A DNA stretch of 64,000 nt from Neobacillus niacini (GCF_030817595.1 NZ_JAUSZN010000001.1:5020001-5084000), one strand, 5' to 3'; shown: positions 27,250 to 37,303, numbered from the stretch's first letter. The notes: generated from the sequence alone by a model not told the origin. Program-made: numbers and translations.

Positions 27250-27719
27250 TCTTTTACCCTCCATGTTCTTTGGTTGCTAATTTTTAATAATCGTAACATA
27301 GAATTTTCTGAGAAAAAGAACAAGGAGGTGTTAGTTCGGTTACATCCGTGGCATTTATATTGCAATAATATTTCTGAAATAATCTAGTAATCAGAAAATA
27401 ATATTCGGAGAGAGGAGATTCACCAGCACCTTATTAATAGGTAAGAAATTGGATATGAAATTTTACACCCAATTTTAAAATAATTGCATATAAATTTTTC
27501 AGGTTTTCTTATTTCGATTCGTGTGTTATTTTCATTTAAATAGCTTTTAAGCATTGCAATTCTTATGTTCATAAAGGTAATTATCATTGATTATTCTCTT
27601 AATTTATTATATTTCAATAATTGCCACTATTAATTTTATCTGAATTTATGCTATATTATTAAAGTCATAACTTTATTACTACGGTAATATTAATAACTTT
27701 TATATGGGGAGTGAATGAT
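27250..27719. other. Intergenic region between LysM/3D gene and amino-acid ABC operon
   Basis: About 470 AT-rich bases holding both divergent promoters. An imperfect inverted repeat (AATATTTCTGA at 27367 with TCAGAAA-AATATT near 27391) is visible. I see no gene and no clear operator. Confidence 0.4.
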
Positions 27720-28490
27720 ATGAAAAAATTTGGCCTATTTACGTTGTTTCTGGTTCTAACTCTTTTTATCGCAGCGTGTGGAACCGATAAAACAGCGAGT
27801 GAAAGTGGTAGTAGTAAAAAAGTATATAAAGTTGGTGTTGATACAACTTATCCTCCGTTTGAATTTAAAGAAGGAGACGAATATAAGGGAATCGATATCG
27901 AGTTAATTAACGCGATTGCGGAAAAACAAGGGTTTGAAATCGAACTTTCGCCAATGGACTTTGGTGGAATTATTCCAGCTATGCAAGCTAACCAGCTTGA
28001 CGTGGCGATTGCCGGAATGAGTATTACAGAAGATAGAAAAAAAATTGTAGATTTCTCATCACCGTATTTTGACGCGGGATTAATCGTTGTTGTTAAAGAT
28101 GATAATTCAACGGTTAAATCCGTTGATGACCTTAAAGGGAAAAAAGTTGCTGTTAAAAAAGGTACGTCTGGTGCGAAATATGCAGTAGATAATGCTTCAA
28201 AACTAGGAATCGAAGTTGTTCAATTTAACGATAGTCCTGCGATGTTCCAGGAAGTATCAAATGGAAATGCAGATGCTCTAATTGAAGATTACCCTGTTAT
28301 CACTTATGCGATTGCCCAGAAGGATTTAGGATTAAAAACTGTGGGAGATCGTTTAAATGGAGATCAATACGGAATTGCTGTATTGAAAGGTAAAAATCAG
28401 GATTTATTAGAAAAAATCAACAATGGGCTTGCTGAGCTTAAAAAAGATGGAACCTATGATAAAATTCTAAAAACGTATCTTGGTGAATAA
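27720..28490 (+). CDS. Polar amino-acid ABC transporter, substrate-binding lipoprotein (GlnH/ArtP-like)
   Basis: A 256-residue family 3 solute-binding protein. The lipobox IAAC gives lipidated C20. The fold markers YKVGVDTTYPPFEF, GIDIELINAIAEKQG, and DVAIAGMSITEDRKKIVDFS are typical of glutamine, arginine or other polar amino-acid receptors. The start at 27720 (ATG) follows GGGGAG; a GTG three codons earlier is too close to it. First gene of a three-gene ABC operon. The exact ligand cannot be read from sequence. Confidence 0.92.
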   Translation: MKKFGLFTLFLVLTLFIAACGTDKTASESGSSKKVYKVGVDTTYPPFEFKEGDEYKGIDIELINAIAEKQGFEIELSPMDFGGIIPAMQANQLDVAIAGMSITEDRKKIVDFSSPYFDAGLIVVVKDDNSTVKSVDDLKGKKVAVKKGTSGAKYAVDNASKLGIEVVQFNDSPAMFQEVSNGNADALIEDYPVITYAIAQKDLGLKTVGDRLNGDQYGIAVLKGKNQDLLEKINNGLAELKKDGTYDKILKTYLGE

Positions 28491-28550
28491 AATAATAGGA
28501 TTAGGCGTGCTTAAAGCGAGCGCGTCTTCTTTTTGAAAGGGGATGAAAAG

Positions 28551-29195
28551 GTGGATATTATTGTTTCTGCTTTGCCCATATTATTAAAAGGGCTTCAAGT
28601 TACACTCTATATCTTTTTAATTGCTATATTACTAGGTTTTTTAATAGGTTTAGTAATCGCCTTGCTGCGACTTGCGCCTCTTAAAATCTTAAACTGGATC
28701 GCAAAGGTTTATGTCGACGCTATTCGAGGAACGCCATTTATTGTGCAATTGTTCTTTATTTATTTTGGTATTAATTCACTTCAATTTATTTCCTTAAACA
28801 GTACGACTGCTGGGATCATTACGGTTGCAATTAATGCCGGAGCCTATTTTGCTGAGATTATAAGAGCAGGTATTCAATCGATTGATAAAGGACAAACGGA
28901 AGCGGCCAGATCGATTGGCTTTACTGGTGCACAAACAATGCGCTATATCATTCTTCCACAGGCATTTAGAAGAATGCTCCCAACCATTACGAATCAATCC
29001 ATAATCAGCTTAAAAGATACTTCGCTTTTATCGGTCATTGGTATTGCCGATTTAACACAGCAAGGACAGATTCAAGCATCAGCCACATTTGAAGCTTTCA
29101 AGATTTGGCTGGCTGTAGGTGTCATTTACTTCATCGTCATTTACTTGTTAACACTTCTTGCTAATTTCGTTGAGAGGAGGTTTCAACTGCGATGA
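28551..29195 (+). CDS. Polar amino-acid ABC transporter permease (GlnP/ArtQ-like)
   Basis: A 214-residue membrane permease of the His/Glu/Gln/Arg family. The coupling loop [31 protein letters not shown] is near the middle, with five hydrophobic segments around it. The start is taken as GTG 28551 with AAGGGG eight bases upstream. Its stop overlaps the ATPase start (ATGA). Confidence 0.92.
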   Translation: MDIIVSALPILLKGLQVTLYIFLIAILLGFLIGLVIALLRLAPLKILNWIAKVYVDAIRGTPFIVQLFFIYFGINSLQFISLNSTTAGIITVAINAGAYFAEIIRAGIQSIDKGQTEAARSIGFTGAQTMRYIILPQAFRRMLPTITNQSIISLKDTSLLSVIGIADLTQQGQIQASATFEAFKIWLAVGVIYFIVIYLLTLLANFVERRFQLR

Positions 29196-29920
29196 GCATG
29201 ATCACGGTAAAAAACTTAAGAAAATCATTTGGTAATCTAGAGGTTTTGAAAGATATTAATGCAGAAGTGAAGGAAAAAGAGGTTATTTGTGTCATCGGTC
29301 CTTCCGGTTCAGGAAAGAGTACATTCCTACGCTGCTTAAATCGCTTGGAAGAGATTACTGGCGGACAGGTAGTCATTAATGGACATGATATTACGGACAA
29401 AAAGGTTGACCTTAACAAGGTTAGACAAGAGGTTGGAATGGTGTTTCAACAATTTAACCTGTTCCCTCATATGACTGTTTTAGAGAACATCACATTGGGT
29501 CCTGTTAAGATTCATTCTACAGAGAAAACTGCAGCGGAAAAATTAGCGCTGGAGTTACTCGATAAAGTAGGATTACGAGAAAAAGCAAATAGCTATCCAG
29601 GAGAATTATCCGGAGGACAAAAGCAGCGTGTTGCGATTGCAAGGGCACTAGCGATGAATCCAAAGATTATGCTTTTTGACGAGCCGACTTCTGCACTTGA
29701 CCCTGAAATGGTCGGGGATGTTTTAGAAGTTATGAAGCAGCTTGCTAAAGAGGGTATGACCATGGTTGTAGTTACCCACGAAATGGGCTTTGCTAGAGAA
29801 GTGGGCGACCGTGTTATTTTCATGGATGGCGGCTATATTGTGGAGGAAAATGAACCGAACGCGTTATTCGGCAACCCTCAGCATGAACGAACGAAAGCAT
29901 TTTTAAGTAAAGTGCTGTAA
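29192..29920 (+). CDS. Polar amino-acid ABC transporter ATPase (GlnQ/ArtR-like)
   Basis: A 242-residue ABC ATPase. Walker [11 protein letters not shown]-loop [10 protein letters not shown], signature [15 protein letters not shown], Walker [15 protein letters not shown], and the switch His in [10 protein letters not shown] are all intact. Translationally coupled to the permease by a 4-bp overlap; the operon ends at a strong terminator 10 bp on. Confidence 0.95.
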   Translation: MSMITVKNLRKSFGNLEVLKDINAEVKEKEVICVIGPSGSGKSTFLRCLNRLEEITGGQVVINGHDITDKKVDLNKVRQEVGMVFQQFNLFPHMTVLENITLGPVKIHSTEKTAAEKLALELLDKVGLREKANSYPGELSGGQKQRVAIARALAMNPKIMLFDEPTSALDPEMVGDVLEVMKQLAKEGMTMVVVTHEMGFAREVGDRVIFMDGGYIVEENEPNALFGNPQHERTKAFLSKVL

Positions 29921-29930
29921 GTTCTCATTT

Positions 29931-29964
29931 AAAAAGGATGGTGCAGTTGTGCACCATCCTTTTT
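29931..29964. terminator. Bidirectional terminator
   Basis: A perfect 15-bp stem AAAAAGGATGGTGCA with a 4-nt loop and T/A tails on both sides. It serves the ABC operon (plus) and the HIT gene (minus). Confidence 0.9.
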
Positions 29965-29967
29965 AAA

Positions 29968-30390
29968 TTAAAGTGATTTTTTAATTGTTTCGATAATTTC
30001 CTTGTATTGTTCTTCTGTTAGATATGTTTTATCTGGGTTCATCACAAAAGTGGAACCCCATTCTTCTTTACCTTCGTATTTTGGCACAATGTGCATATGT
30101 AGGTGGTGCATTTTATCACCATACGCTCCGTAATTAATTTTTCCAGGTTGGAAAGCCTTGTCCACAGCGGCTGCAACCTTCTTCACATCGTTCATAAAAG
30201 CAGATAACTCCTGGCTATCAAGTTCATAGAGTTCTTTAACATGGCCTTTATATACCACATTACATCTGCCGGTATACGTCTGTTCTCTAAAAAGAAAAAC
30301 CGTCGATACCTCTAGATCACAAATTTCAATCATAAGGTTGTCTCGTCTTTCATCCTTCATGCAGTACATACAATCTTTATTTAACTCCAT
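29968..30390 (-). CDS. HIT-family nucleotide-binding protein
   Basis: A 140-residue histidine-triad hydrolase or transferase of the HIT superfamily. The catalytic H-x-H-x-H motif is HHLHMH at 95-100, followed by IVPKYEG. An N-terminal CMYC pair may bind zinc. It starts at the second of two nearby ATGs, since GAGG lies nine bases before it; the first ATG (30399) abuts that site. Such proteins act on nucleoside phosphoramidates or dinucleotides; the exact substrate is unknown. Confidence 0.88.
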   Translation of the reverse strand: MELNKDCMYCMKDERRDNLMIEICDLEVSTVFLFREQTYTGRCNVVYKGHVKELYELDSQELSAFMNDVKKVAAAVDKAFQPGKINYGAYGDKMHHLHMHIVPKYEGKEEWGSTFVMNPDKTYLTEEQYKEIIETIKKSL

Positions 30391-30540
30391 CTTTTTCATC
30401 CTCGTCTATTTATGAATGTGAATCTGCCTTAATTTTATCCCTAATTAGATGAAAAGTAATTGTCTCAAAGTGTCGACTTTAATGAATATAAGCACAACAA
30501 AGGGATCCAGTTTGACTAACGATTATCTGTAGGTGCATTC

Positions 30541-30555
30541 TAATAATAATTATAG
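30541..30555. promoter_or_regulatory. Possible Fur/PerR-type box upstream of the M20 hydrolase
   Basis: TAATAAT-A-ATTATAG fits the 7-1-7 Fur-family pattern with two mismatches and sits in a wider ATTCTA/TAGAAT inverted repeat. AT-rich sequence makes chance matches easy. Confidence 0.25.
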
Positions 30556-30600
30556 AATTGAGATTCCTTTTATTTTTTGCCATTAAAAAGGGGAGACGAA

Positions 30601-31791
30601 ATGATGAAAAGCGATTTAATGGGTATGTTAGAATCACGTAAAGAAGAAATCATTGAAATCCGACGCTATTTACATCAAAATCCTGAGCTCTCATTTAAAG
30701 AGGAGAAGACGGCTCAGTATATTGCGGATTTTTATAAAGGGAAAGATGTTGATGTTCAAACGAATGTTGGAAATGGGTATGGCATAATCGTTACGATTAA
30801 AGGTGGAAAACCTGGGAAAACCATTGGTCTTCGTGCTGATTTTGATGCCCTTCCGATTGTAGAAGAAGCAGATGTTCCGTTTAAGTCAAAGAATGAAGGT
30901 GTCATGCATGCGTGCGGCCATGACGGACATACTGCTTTCTTGTTAGTTTTAGCTGATTGTTTTATCCAATTAAAGGATTCCATCCCAGGTACCATCAAAA
31001 TCATTCACCAGCATGCAGAAGAGGTTCCGCCAGGCGGAGCAAAAAGTATTGTCGAGTCTGGCTTGATTGATGATTTAGATGCTGTTTATGGCATTCACTT
31101 GTTACCGATGGGACCAGCAGGGACAGTAGGTCATCATGCGGGGTATTCCTTTAATGGACGGGCATACATGAGATTGAAAGTGCAAGGAAGAGGCGGGCAT
31201 GGTTCCTCTCCTCATCTCGCGAACGATGCGATTGTCGCTGCCGCACATTTTGTTACTGCAGCGCAAACCATCGTTAGCCGAAGATTAAGTCCTTTCGATG
31301 TGGGTGTCATCACCATTGGATCTTTTGATGGAAAAGGGACATTCAACGTGATCAAGGACAGCGTAGAACTTGAAGGCGATATCCGTTATATGACGGTAGA
31401 AACAAAAGAAACGATTGAAAAAGAAGTGAAGCGGATTGTACGAGGAATTGAAGAAGAATTTGGCGTAACCTGTGAGCTAACGTATACGCCAGATTATCCA
31501 CCTTTATACAATGACCCAGAGCTTACCGCAATGGTTGCAGAAAGTTTACGAAGCATGAATGATCCAGATATAAAAGAAGTGAAAGAATTTCCGGCGATGG
31601 CTCCATCCGAAGACTTTGCTTATTATGCTGAAAAATTCCCGGCCTGCTTCTTTTACATTGCATGTACACCAAAAGGGGTTGAAGATCCTTATTTTAATCA
31701 TCACCCGAAATTTGATATTGATGAAGATGCACTCCTAGTAGCCGCCAAAGCGGTTGGTCAGGTAGTTTGTAGTTATTATGAATTAAACTAA
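30601..31791 (+). CDS. M20 family amidohydrolase (N-acyl amino acid or aminobenzoyl-type hydrolase)
   Basis: A 396-residue zinc peptidase/amidohydrolase of subfamily M20D. The metal motif HACGHDGHTA, the HAEEVPPGGA block with the catalytic Glu, and the lid-domain GRGGHGSSPH are all present. The C-terminal APSEDFAYY provides a further metal ligand region. AAGGGGAG precedes the ATG at 30601. It likely removes acyl groups from amino acids or conjugates in the cytosol. Monocistronic, bounded downstream by a long hairpin. Confidence 0.9.
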   Translation: MMKSDLMGMLESRKEEIIEIRRYLHQNPELSFKEEKTAQYIADFYKGKDVDVQTNVGNGYGIIVTIKGGKPGKTIGLRADFDALPIVEEADVPFKSKNEGVMHACGHDGHTAFLLVLADCFIQLKDSIPGTIKIIHQHAEEVPPGGAKSIVESGLIDDLDAVYGIHLLPMGPAGTVGHHAGYSFNGRAYMRLKVQGRGGHGSSPHLANDAIVAAAHFVTAAQTIVSRRLSPFDVGVITIGSFDGKGTFNVIKDSVELEGDIRYMTVETKETIEKEVKRIVRGIEEEFGVTCELTYTPDYPPLYNDPELTAMVAESLRSMNDPDIKEVKEFPAMAPSEDFAYYAEKFPACFFYIACTPKGVEDPYFNHHPKFDIDEDALLVAAKAVGQVVCSYYELN

Positions 31792-31822
31792 AGGTTATTA
31801 CTTTTTTATTATAGAATGCGAG

Positions 31823-31872
31823 CTAAATGAAACAAGGATACCGTCTATTGATGGTATCCTTGTTTCATTTAG
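31823..31872. terminator. 20-bp perfect hairpin between M20 hydrolase and aldo/keto reductase remnant
   Basis: CTAAATGAAACAAGGATACC pairs perfectly with its complement over a 10-nt loop. The right arm includes the reductase stop codon. T-runs are poor, so it ends transcription less classically, or protects mRNA 3' ends. Confidence 0.65.
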
Positions 31873-32812
31873 TTCGTTAAAATTTCGTTGATTTTTTCTA
31901 GCGCATCGCTGGATAGTTTGACTCCGGATGCCTTTATGGTTTCTTGGAGCTGCTCTGGACGGCTTGCACCCACTAGAGCACTTGCTACATTTGGTTGACG
32001 TAAGATCCATGCAATAGCGAGCTGAGCTAAGGTTAAATCTTCCGCATAGGCTACTGATCTTAATTGTTCCACTTTATCTAAATTTTCCTCCGTTAGGATA
32101 TGGGACATGTTTGTGTTTGCTTGTGCTGCACGGCTTCCTTCTGGAACGTTTGCACCATTTTTATACTTTCCAGTTAGCACACCTTGTGCCAAAGGGGAGA
32201 ATACCACTTGACCGATACCATGTTTTTCGCTGACAGGAATAATTTCTTTTTGAATATAGCGCTGCAGCATGCTGTAATTTGGTTGATTGACGACAATGCG
32301 GTCTAAAAGCTTCTTATCTGCAAGGTGCACTGCTTCGGTAATTTGTTCTGCTGTCCACTCACTCACGCCGACATATAGAACCTTCCCTTGGCGTACTAAA
32401 TCATCCAATGCTCTTAATGTTTCATGTAATGGTGTTTCAGCGTGATAACGGTGGCAATAGTAAATATCTATGTAATCCATTCCGAGACGCTTTAAACTTG
32501 CATCACATTGCTCCATGATATGTTTACGCGATAAGCCTTGATATTTGGGCCATCTCCCATTTTTCCAAACACCTTTGTAGCTAGAACATAGGAACTCCTA
32601 GGATATTTGCTTAATGCCTTACCAACGACTTTTTCTGCTTCCCCTCGTATGTATACATTTGCTGTGTCAAAGAAGTTGATTCCTGATTCGTATGCTAGGT
32701 CAATCGAGGATACTGCATTTTGTTCTTCTACGTAACCTCCATATGTTAGCCAGCTACCTAAACTAATTTCACTAACCTTTAAACCGGTATTGCCTAGACG
32801 ACGATATTGCAT
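31869..32812 (-). pseudogene. Aldo/keto reductase, broken by a one-base frameshift
   Basis: Two overlapping reading frames together give a full aldo/keto reductase of the potassium-channel-beta-like family. The N-terminal part (MQYRRLGNTGLKVSEISLGSW, FFDTANVY) spans 32812 to about 32540, and the C-terminal part (MDYIDIYYCHRYHAETPL, QPNYSMLQRY, VFSPLAQGVLTGKY) spans about 32535 to 31869. At 32536-32537 the plus strand has CC where CCC would restore the frame and give the expected ...IKGLSRKHIMEQ... junction. A ribosome binding site is intact. Either a recent pseudogene or a base-calling error in a short homopolymer. Confidence 0.88.
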
Positions 32813-32915
32813 GTACTCATTCCTCCCATACTATTGAAATTCCTTAATATTGGTACTATACCATAATATGGGTTTGGGTGGGTACGCCGTGTACTTAAGT
32901 AAAATAGTAATGAAA

Positions 32916-33200
32916 GTCTGGAGTGACGGAAGAGCAGACAGAAAAAGCATTTGGGTCAAAGCAGGTGGTCTGGAGTGACCGAAGAGCATGCAGAAAAAGC
33001 GTTTGGGTCAAAGCAGGTGGTCTGGAGTGACTGAAGAGCATGCAGAAAAAGCATTTGGGTCAAAGCAGGTGGTCTGGAGTGACCGAAGAGCATGCAAAAA
33101 AGCGTTTGGGTCAATGCAGGTGGTCTGGAGTGACCGAAGAGCATGTAGAAAAAGCGTTTGGGTCAATGCAGGAGTTCTAGAGTGGCCGAAAGAAAAGGCA
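32916..33200. repeat. Tandem array of five ~52-bp repeats plus a partial sixth
   Basis: Units begin at 32916, 32968, 33020, 33072 and 33123, with a degenerate partial copy at 33174. Each runs GTCTGGAGTGACCGAAGAGC, then ATGCAGAAAAAGCGTTTGGG, then TCAAAGCAGGTG, with few changes. The unit length is not a multiple of three and ORFs through it are incidental. There are no unique spacers, so it is not a CRISPR array. Related single copies lie at 22847 and 44572. Confidence 0.9.
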
Positions 33201-33229
33201 CAGTCCATTAAGACCATGCCTCCATTGTA

Positions 33230-34387
33230 TTACTTCCGTAGAGAGTTCAAGAAAACATTTTGTGCCGCAGCGACTCCTGCCCCTGGTTCGAAGGAATAGG
33301 AGTAGTCTTGTAAACCAGCTTCGATCAGAGAAACGGCTTGAAGGATATCACTTGGGAAGCAATAACCCATGTGACCAAACCGGAAAATCTTCCCTTGTAG
33401 ATGACCAAGGCCGCCAGCAAAATCTAGGTGATATTTCTCCTTTAAGTGACCAATGAAGGAAGGTAAGTCCAGTCCTTCTGGTGCACATATAGCCGTAATG
33501 GTTGGTGATGCATGCTCATCGGATGTTAGCAGTCTGATAGAAAGAGCCCTCATCGCCTCACGAACCATATTCTTCATTAGTTCATGCCTTGCCACCGTTT
33601 GCGAAAATCCGCCTTCCTCATCAATCAAGTCACAGACAGCGGAAAGTCCCATAATCAATGAGATGGCAGGGGTGTTAGGTGTCATGCCTTTCTCTGCCCA
33701 CTCACGATAGCTAAGTAAATCCAAGTAATAAGCGGGTTTATTCGTTTCCTCGATTATTTTCCATGCCCTTTCACTGACGCTTAACAGTGCCAGGCCAGGA
33801 GGGAGCATCATCGCTTTTTGTGACCCGGTTACTAAAATGTCAATTCCCCATTGGTCCATTTCTGCAGGAGCTCCGCCAAGACAGCTAACTCCATCGACAA
33901 TAAACAAAGCGTCTGTATGAGTACGAACAACCTCTGCTAATTTTTCAATAGGGTTTAGAATTCCAGTCGAAGTCTCATTATAGGTTGCAAAAACTGCCTT
34001 TATATTTGATAACGGTTTAAGGAACTCAGTAAGATCTTCCTCCGTACAAGCCTTACCCCAACTCTTTTCGAGCTTATGTACCTTAAATCCGTATTTCTCA
34101 CAAATAGACACGAAATAATTGCCAAAGGCTCCGACGGTGATAACCACGACTTCTTCGCCAGGGGAAACGGTGTTTACCGCTGCTGCTTCTAATGCTGCAG
34201 TACCGCCTGATGGAAGAAGTAGAATATCTTGTGATGTCCCGAAAATAGGTTTCACACGATTGGTCGTTTCTTGATATAACCGTACAAACTCTGGTGTCCG
34301 ATGGCTAATCATGTCCTGGCTCATAGCAAGCTGAACTCTTTTAGGTATTGGAGTCGGTCCTGGGTGTCTTAGTATATTCGGATACAT
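33230..34387 (-). CDS. Class V aminotransferase (alanine-glyoxylate/serine-pyruvate type, PucG-like)
   Basis: A 385-residue PLP aminotransferase. The N-terminal HPGPTPIPKRV and SHRTPEF motifs are typical of alanine-glyoxylate aminotransferases. LLLPSGGTAALEAA precedes the cofactor site, FIVDGVSCLGG holds the PLP Asp, and the Schiff-base Lys is in TGSQKAMMLPPG. GGAGG precedes the ATG. Possible roles include glyoxylate or ureidoglycine transamination or phosphonate metabolism; context does not decide. Confidence 0.9.
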   Translation of the reverse strand: MYPNILRHPGPTPIPKRVQLAMSQDMISHRTPEFVRLYQETTNRVKPIFGTSQDILLLPSGGTAALEAAAVNTVSPGEEVVVITVGAFGNYFVSICEKYGFKVHKLEKSWGKACTEEDLTEFLKPLSNIKAVFATYNETSTGILNPIEKLAEVVRTHTDALFIVDGVSCLGGAPAEMDQWGIDILVTGSQKAMMLPPGLALLSVSERAWKIIEETNKPAYYLDLLSYREWAEKGMTPNTPAISLIMGLSAVCDLIDEEGGFSQTVARHELMKNMVREAMRALSIRLLTSDEHASPTITAICAPEGLDLPSFIGHLKEKYHLDFAGGLGHLQGKIFRFGHMGYCFPSDILQAVSLIEAGLQDYSYSFEPGAGVAAAQNVFLNSLRK

Positions 34388-34545
34388 ACATTTCCTCCAT
34401 TTTGAATGATAGTTTTAAAACTTTTATTAAAAACATGGAATTTCATGGATATCTCTAATTCTATAATATTATAGCTTCAAAGGTAACCACAACCCTTTGT
34501 ACGGTAATATGAAAAAGCTTAAGGATAGCCCAAAGCTTTTTCGTT

Positions 34546-36229
34546 TTAGAAAGCACCGGACCCGCCGCCTCCTCCGCTACTTCCTCCTCCAGAATCCGAG
34601 CCTCCTCTGCTCAAAGAAGATTGATAAGCGGAGTGGAAACTTGAAGAAGCGTATGGTCCGATGTAGATGATCGAGAAGAAGCTGCCATCATCTACGTAAT
34701 CGTGATCCGTTGGGGTAAGTGCTTCGATAAGCTGATCATGTTTTCGATCTATTTCTTTGCTGCTGATTCCGAGCCCATAAATATAGGCGCGCATGCGATC
34801 ATCTTCAGACCATTTCTCCCACTCTGTTTGTGGTAAATCTTTAAAGCGCACCTTAAATTGCTTCCAGTCGTATGCAATCTGCGCGCCTTCTAGTGTTTTT
34901 GGTCGATAGACACTAGCATAAATGATGACGGTAATTACTAATAGCAATGTCACGATAAAGGAAACATATAGCCCATAAATCAGGAAAAAGAAAATAAACG
35001 GTAGTAAAAGGATACTTGAAAAACCAATGAGTAACCGGTAAGTTTGTTTGTTTTCGTAAAGGGAGTGACTGTCAACCTCCTGTTTAACTGCTTGCCTCCA
35101 TTCACTTTGGTACGTATTGTATTTCAGATGATTCTTCTTGTTCTTTGTAAAAGCTGTTAAGTCATTAAGATTAAAGATATGGTTTGCTCCAATTTTATCA
35201 AAAAGCAGCTCCATCAATGTATTTTCATGTTTCGATAGACATTTGGATCGGATTCTTTGAAACCTGATCATCTGCCGTTTTCGTTACATATCCTTGGCGA
35301 ACTAAATCTAGTAATGCAGCACCCATGGCCCTGGGTTGAAGATAGTTGTTGTTAGTAAAATAGATGGTTGCAGGTAAACTCATGATTTGTTTTGGTACAG
35401 AAAGAGACGATATTCCCTCACGCATAAAATCATTTCTTATTGATCGTGCTGCTAACCAATCTCGCATCATTAATAGTAATAAAATAATAGTAAAGGAAGG
35501 GAGACCTATCGTGCTAATCGTTGAAAGTGTTTCCTTTGTTTTGGCGTCAGTTTCGGCATGGTCGATGAGTTCTTGCTTTGCATTAAGAATTTCCTCTTTC
35601 ATCGGTTTATCAGCGGTGAGGGGCGCATTTGGAAAAAGGTTAGCAGGATAGGCTAGACGGATATCGGCATTCGTATTACTAGGAACATATCCTAATGTAA
35701 AAATGACGGACCCATCTTCCTGTATGGTTTCAGTAGTAAACGCCTCGTCATATCCAAAGGCAATGGCATCATCTGTCGACGCAGGAGGGTGAATCGTAAT
35801 CGAAAGATCCTCATAGGAGGAATCATTTCTTTCATCAAAAAACGGCCAGTAAAATTGCGCAACGTCCTGGTATACCTCTATTCTATTTTCAATCGTGTAG
35901 TGGAGTTTCACTGTAATGGTTTCATCCTCACCTTTACGGTGAACCTTATATAAGTCATCTTCTTTTTCAATCCGTAAATTCTTACCGTTCTCAGTGGCAG
36001 TAAATTGGCTGATAGAAGCTCCTTCTTTCGGAACCACTTCACGGGTAATCCCGTTAAATTCTCCATCAAAATCATACGTATGGGTTTCTTCTACTTCTAC
36101 ATTTCCGTTGTTTTGTAAGGTTGCATCGATTTTTACATTGGTAATCGAAAACTCGACAGCTAAACTTTGGTGGGGAAAAGCGAATAATAAAACTAGTAAG
36201 ATTATGCTAGTAAACCGCTTTTTCAACAT
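34546..36229 (-). pseudogene. DUF2207 predicted membrane protein, broken by frameshift
   Basis: The N-terminal frame (36229 to about 35230) has a signal peptide, a DUF2207 extracellular domain (VEVEETHTYDFDGEFNGITREV) and one membrane segment. The C-terminal frame (about 35235 to 34546) continues with the cytoplasmic winged part, two membrane segments, and the Gly/Ser-rich tail SDSGGGSSGGGGGSGAF typical of the family. The frames meet at the plus-strand TTT near 35230-35232, where one base fewer would rejoin them. Either a pseudogene or a sequence error. The start is taken at the ATG at 36229, preceded by AAGGTG. Confidence 0.85.
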
Positions 36230-36434
36230 ATTAGTCACCTTTTTTCCTAGTAATATTCATACGATTGGAAGGGTAGTGAAGTTTCATGATATTTTCCAAA
36301 AATTGAAAAAAGATTATACCATGCAAGAGGGCAGCATATCTTAACAAGCAGGAAGTTCATTCTTCCTGTTTTTTGTTATCTTATCTAGCATTAATTATAA
36401 TAAAGTTAAAACTTACCTATAGGGAGGCAGCGGC

Positions 36435-37001
36435 ATGAAACGATTGGCAGTTTATTGCGGTTCAAGTTTGGGTGCTTCAGAGGCTTATAAAACAGGAGCC
36501 ATAGAGTTGGGGAAAGAGCTCGCCAAACGGAATATTACCTTAGTTTACGGCGGTTCAAGTATCGGGTTGATGGGCGCTGTCGCTGATACGGTGTTACGTG
36601 AAGGCGGCCAAGCCATTGGTGTGATACCTAAGGTGTTAGAGGAACGAGAAATCTCCCATAAAGGGTTAACGGAGTTAATAACGGTTGAAACCATGCACGA
36701 GAGAAAAGCGAAGATGGCTGATATGGTTGATGGCTTTGTTGTTTTGCCCGGCGGAACCGGGACCCTTGAGGAGTTTTTCGAAGTATTTACTTGGGGTCAG
36801 ATTGGCCTGCATAAAAAGCCGTGCGGTCTACTTAATATTAACCACTATTATGACCCATTAATCAGCCTGTTTGACCATATGATCGACCAAAAGTTTTTGC
36901 AAGAAAAGTTCCGTTCAATGGCAATCATTGAGGAAGAGCCAGCGGCATTACTTGATAAATTTTTAAACTATGAGGCTCCATCGATCAAAGCGTTTGAATA
37001 G
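36435..37001 (+). CDS. yvdD: LOG-family protein (YvdD-like nucleoside 5'-monophosphate phosphoribohydrolase)
   Basis: A 188-residue Rossmann-fold LOG protein. The family motif PGGTGTLEE lies at 105-113 and the catalytic-site Arg/Lys in METMHERKAKM precedes it. These enzymes release the base from (cytokinin) nucleoside monophosphates; the bacterial substrate is often AMP. GGGAGG precedes the ATG. Monocistronic with its own terminator. Confidence 0.9.
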   Translation: MKRLAVYCGSSLGASEAYKTGAIELGKELAKRNITLVYGGSSIGLMGAVADTVLREGGQAIGVIPKVLEEREISHKGLTELITVETMHERKAKMADMVDGFVVLPGGTGTLEEFFEVFTWGQIGLHKKPCGLLNINHYYDPLISLFDHMIDQKFLQEKFRSMAIIEEEPAALLDKFLNYEAPSIKAFE

Positions 37002-37009
37002 GCATAGCG

Positions 37010-37033
37010 AAAGCAGTCACATGACTGCTTTTA
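37010..37033 (+). terminator. Terminator of the LOG gene
   Basis: AAAGCAGTCA / TGACTGCTTT stem followed by TATTATT, just after the stop. Confidence 0.7.
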
Positions 37034-37036
37034 TTA

Positions 37037-37303
37037 TTACCTAAAAGCTAGAATGGATAGGTAAATACAGATAGCGGCTACAGTGAAAAAGAGGATAGAA
37101 GTTAAACGATTCATCTTGAATTTAAATCCATACGCACAAAAAAAGATTGCTGCAGCTAATTTGGAAATGCTTTGATAAATCGGGGTATCTGAAAAGAAGG
37201 AACTGCTGAAAATGATTGAGGTAAGTAACGTTATGGAGATGAGCATTTTAAACCACAAAGGCTCTTTAAGAAAAAGTTGAAACATAAATTTAATCCGCTG
37301 CAT
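37037..37303 (-). CDS. Small membrane protein, 88 aa
   Basis: Three hydrophobic segments (MLISITLLTSIIFSSSFF, ISKLAAAIFFCAYGF, ILFFTVAAICIYLSILAF) with a basic N-terminus. No family recognised. The start at 37303 is chosen because AAGGGAG lies eight bases upstream; an in-frame TTG six codons earlier overlaps that site. Confidence 0.65.
   Translation of the reverse strand: MQRIKFMFQLFLKEPLWFKMLISITLLTSIIFSSSFFSDTPIYQSISKLAAAIFFCAYGFKFKMNRLTSILFFTVAAICIYLSILAFR

Noticed and set aside
32916..33217. CRISPR array or repeat-encoded peptides
   Set aside because: Units are contiguous with no unique spacers, there are no cas genes, and the 52-bp period shifts frame each unit, so ORFs through it are incidental.
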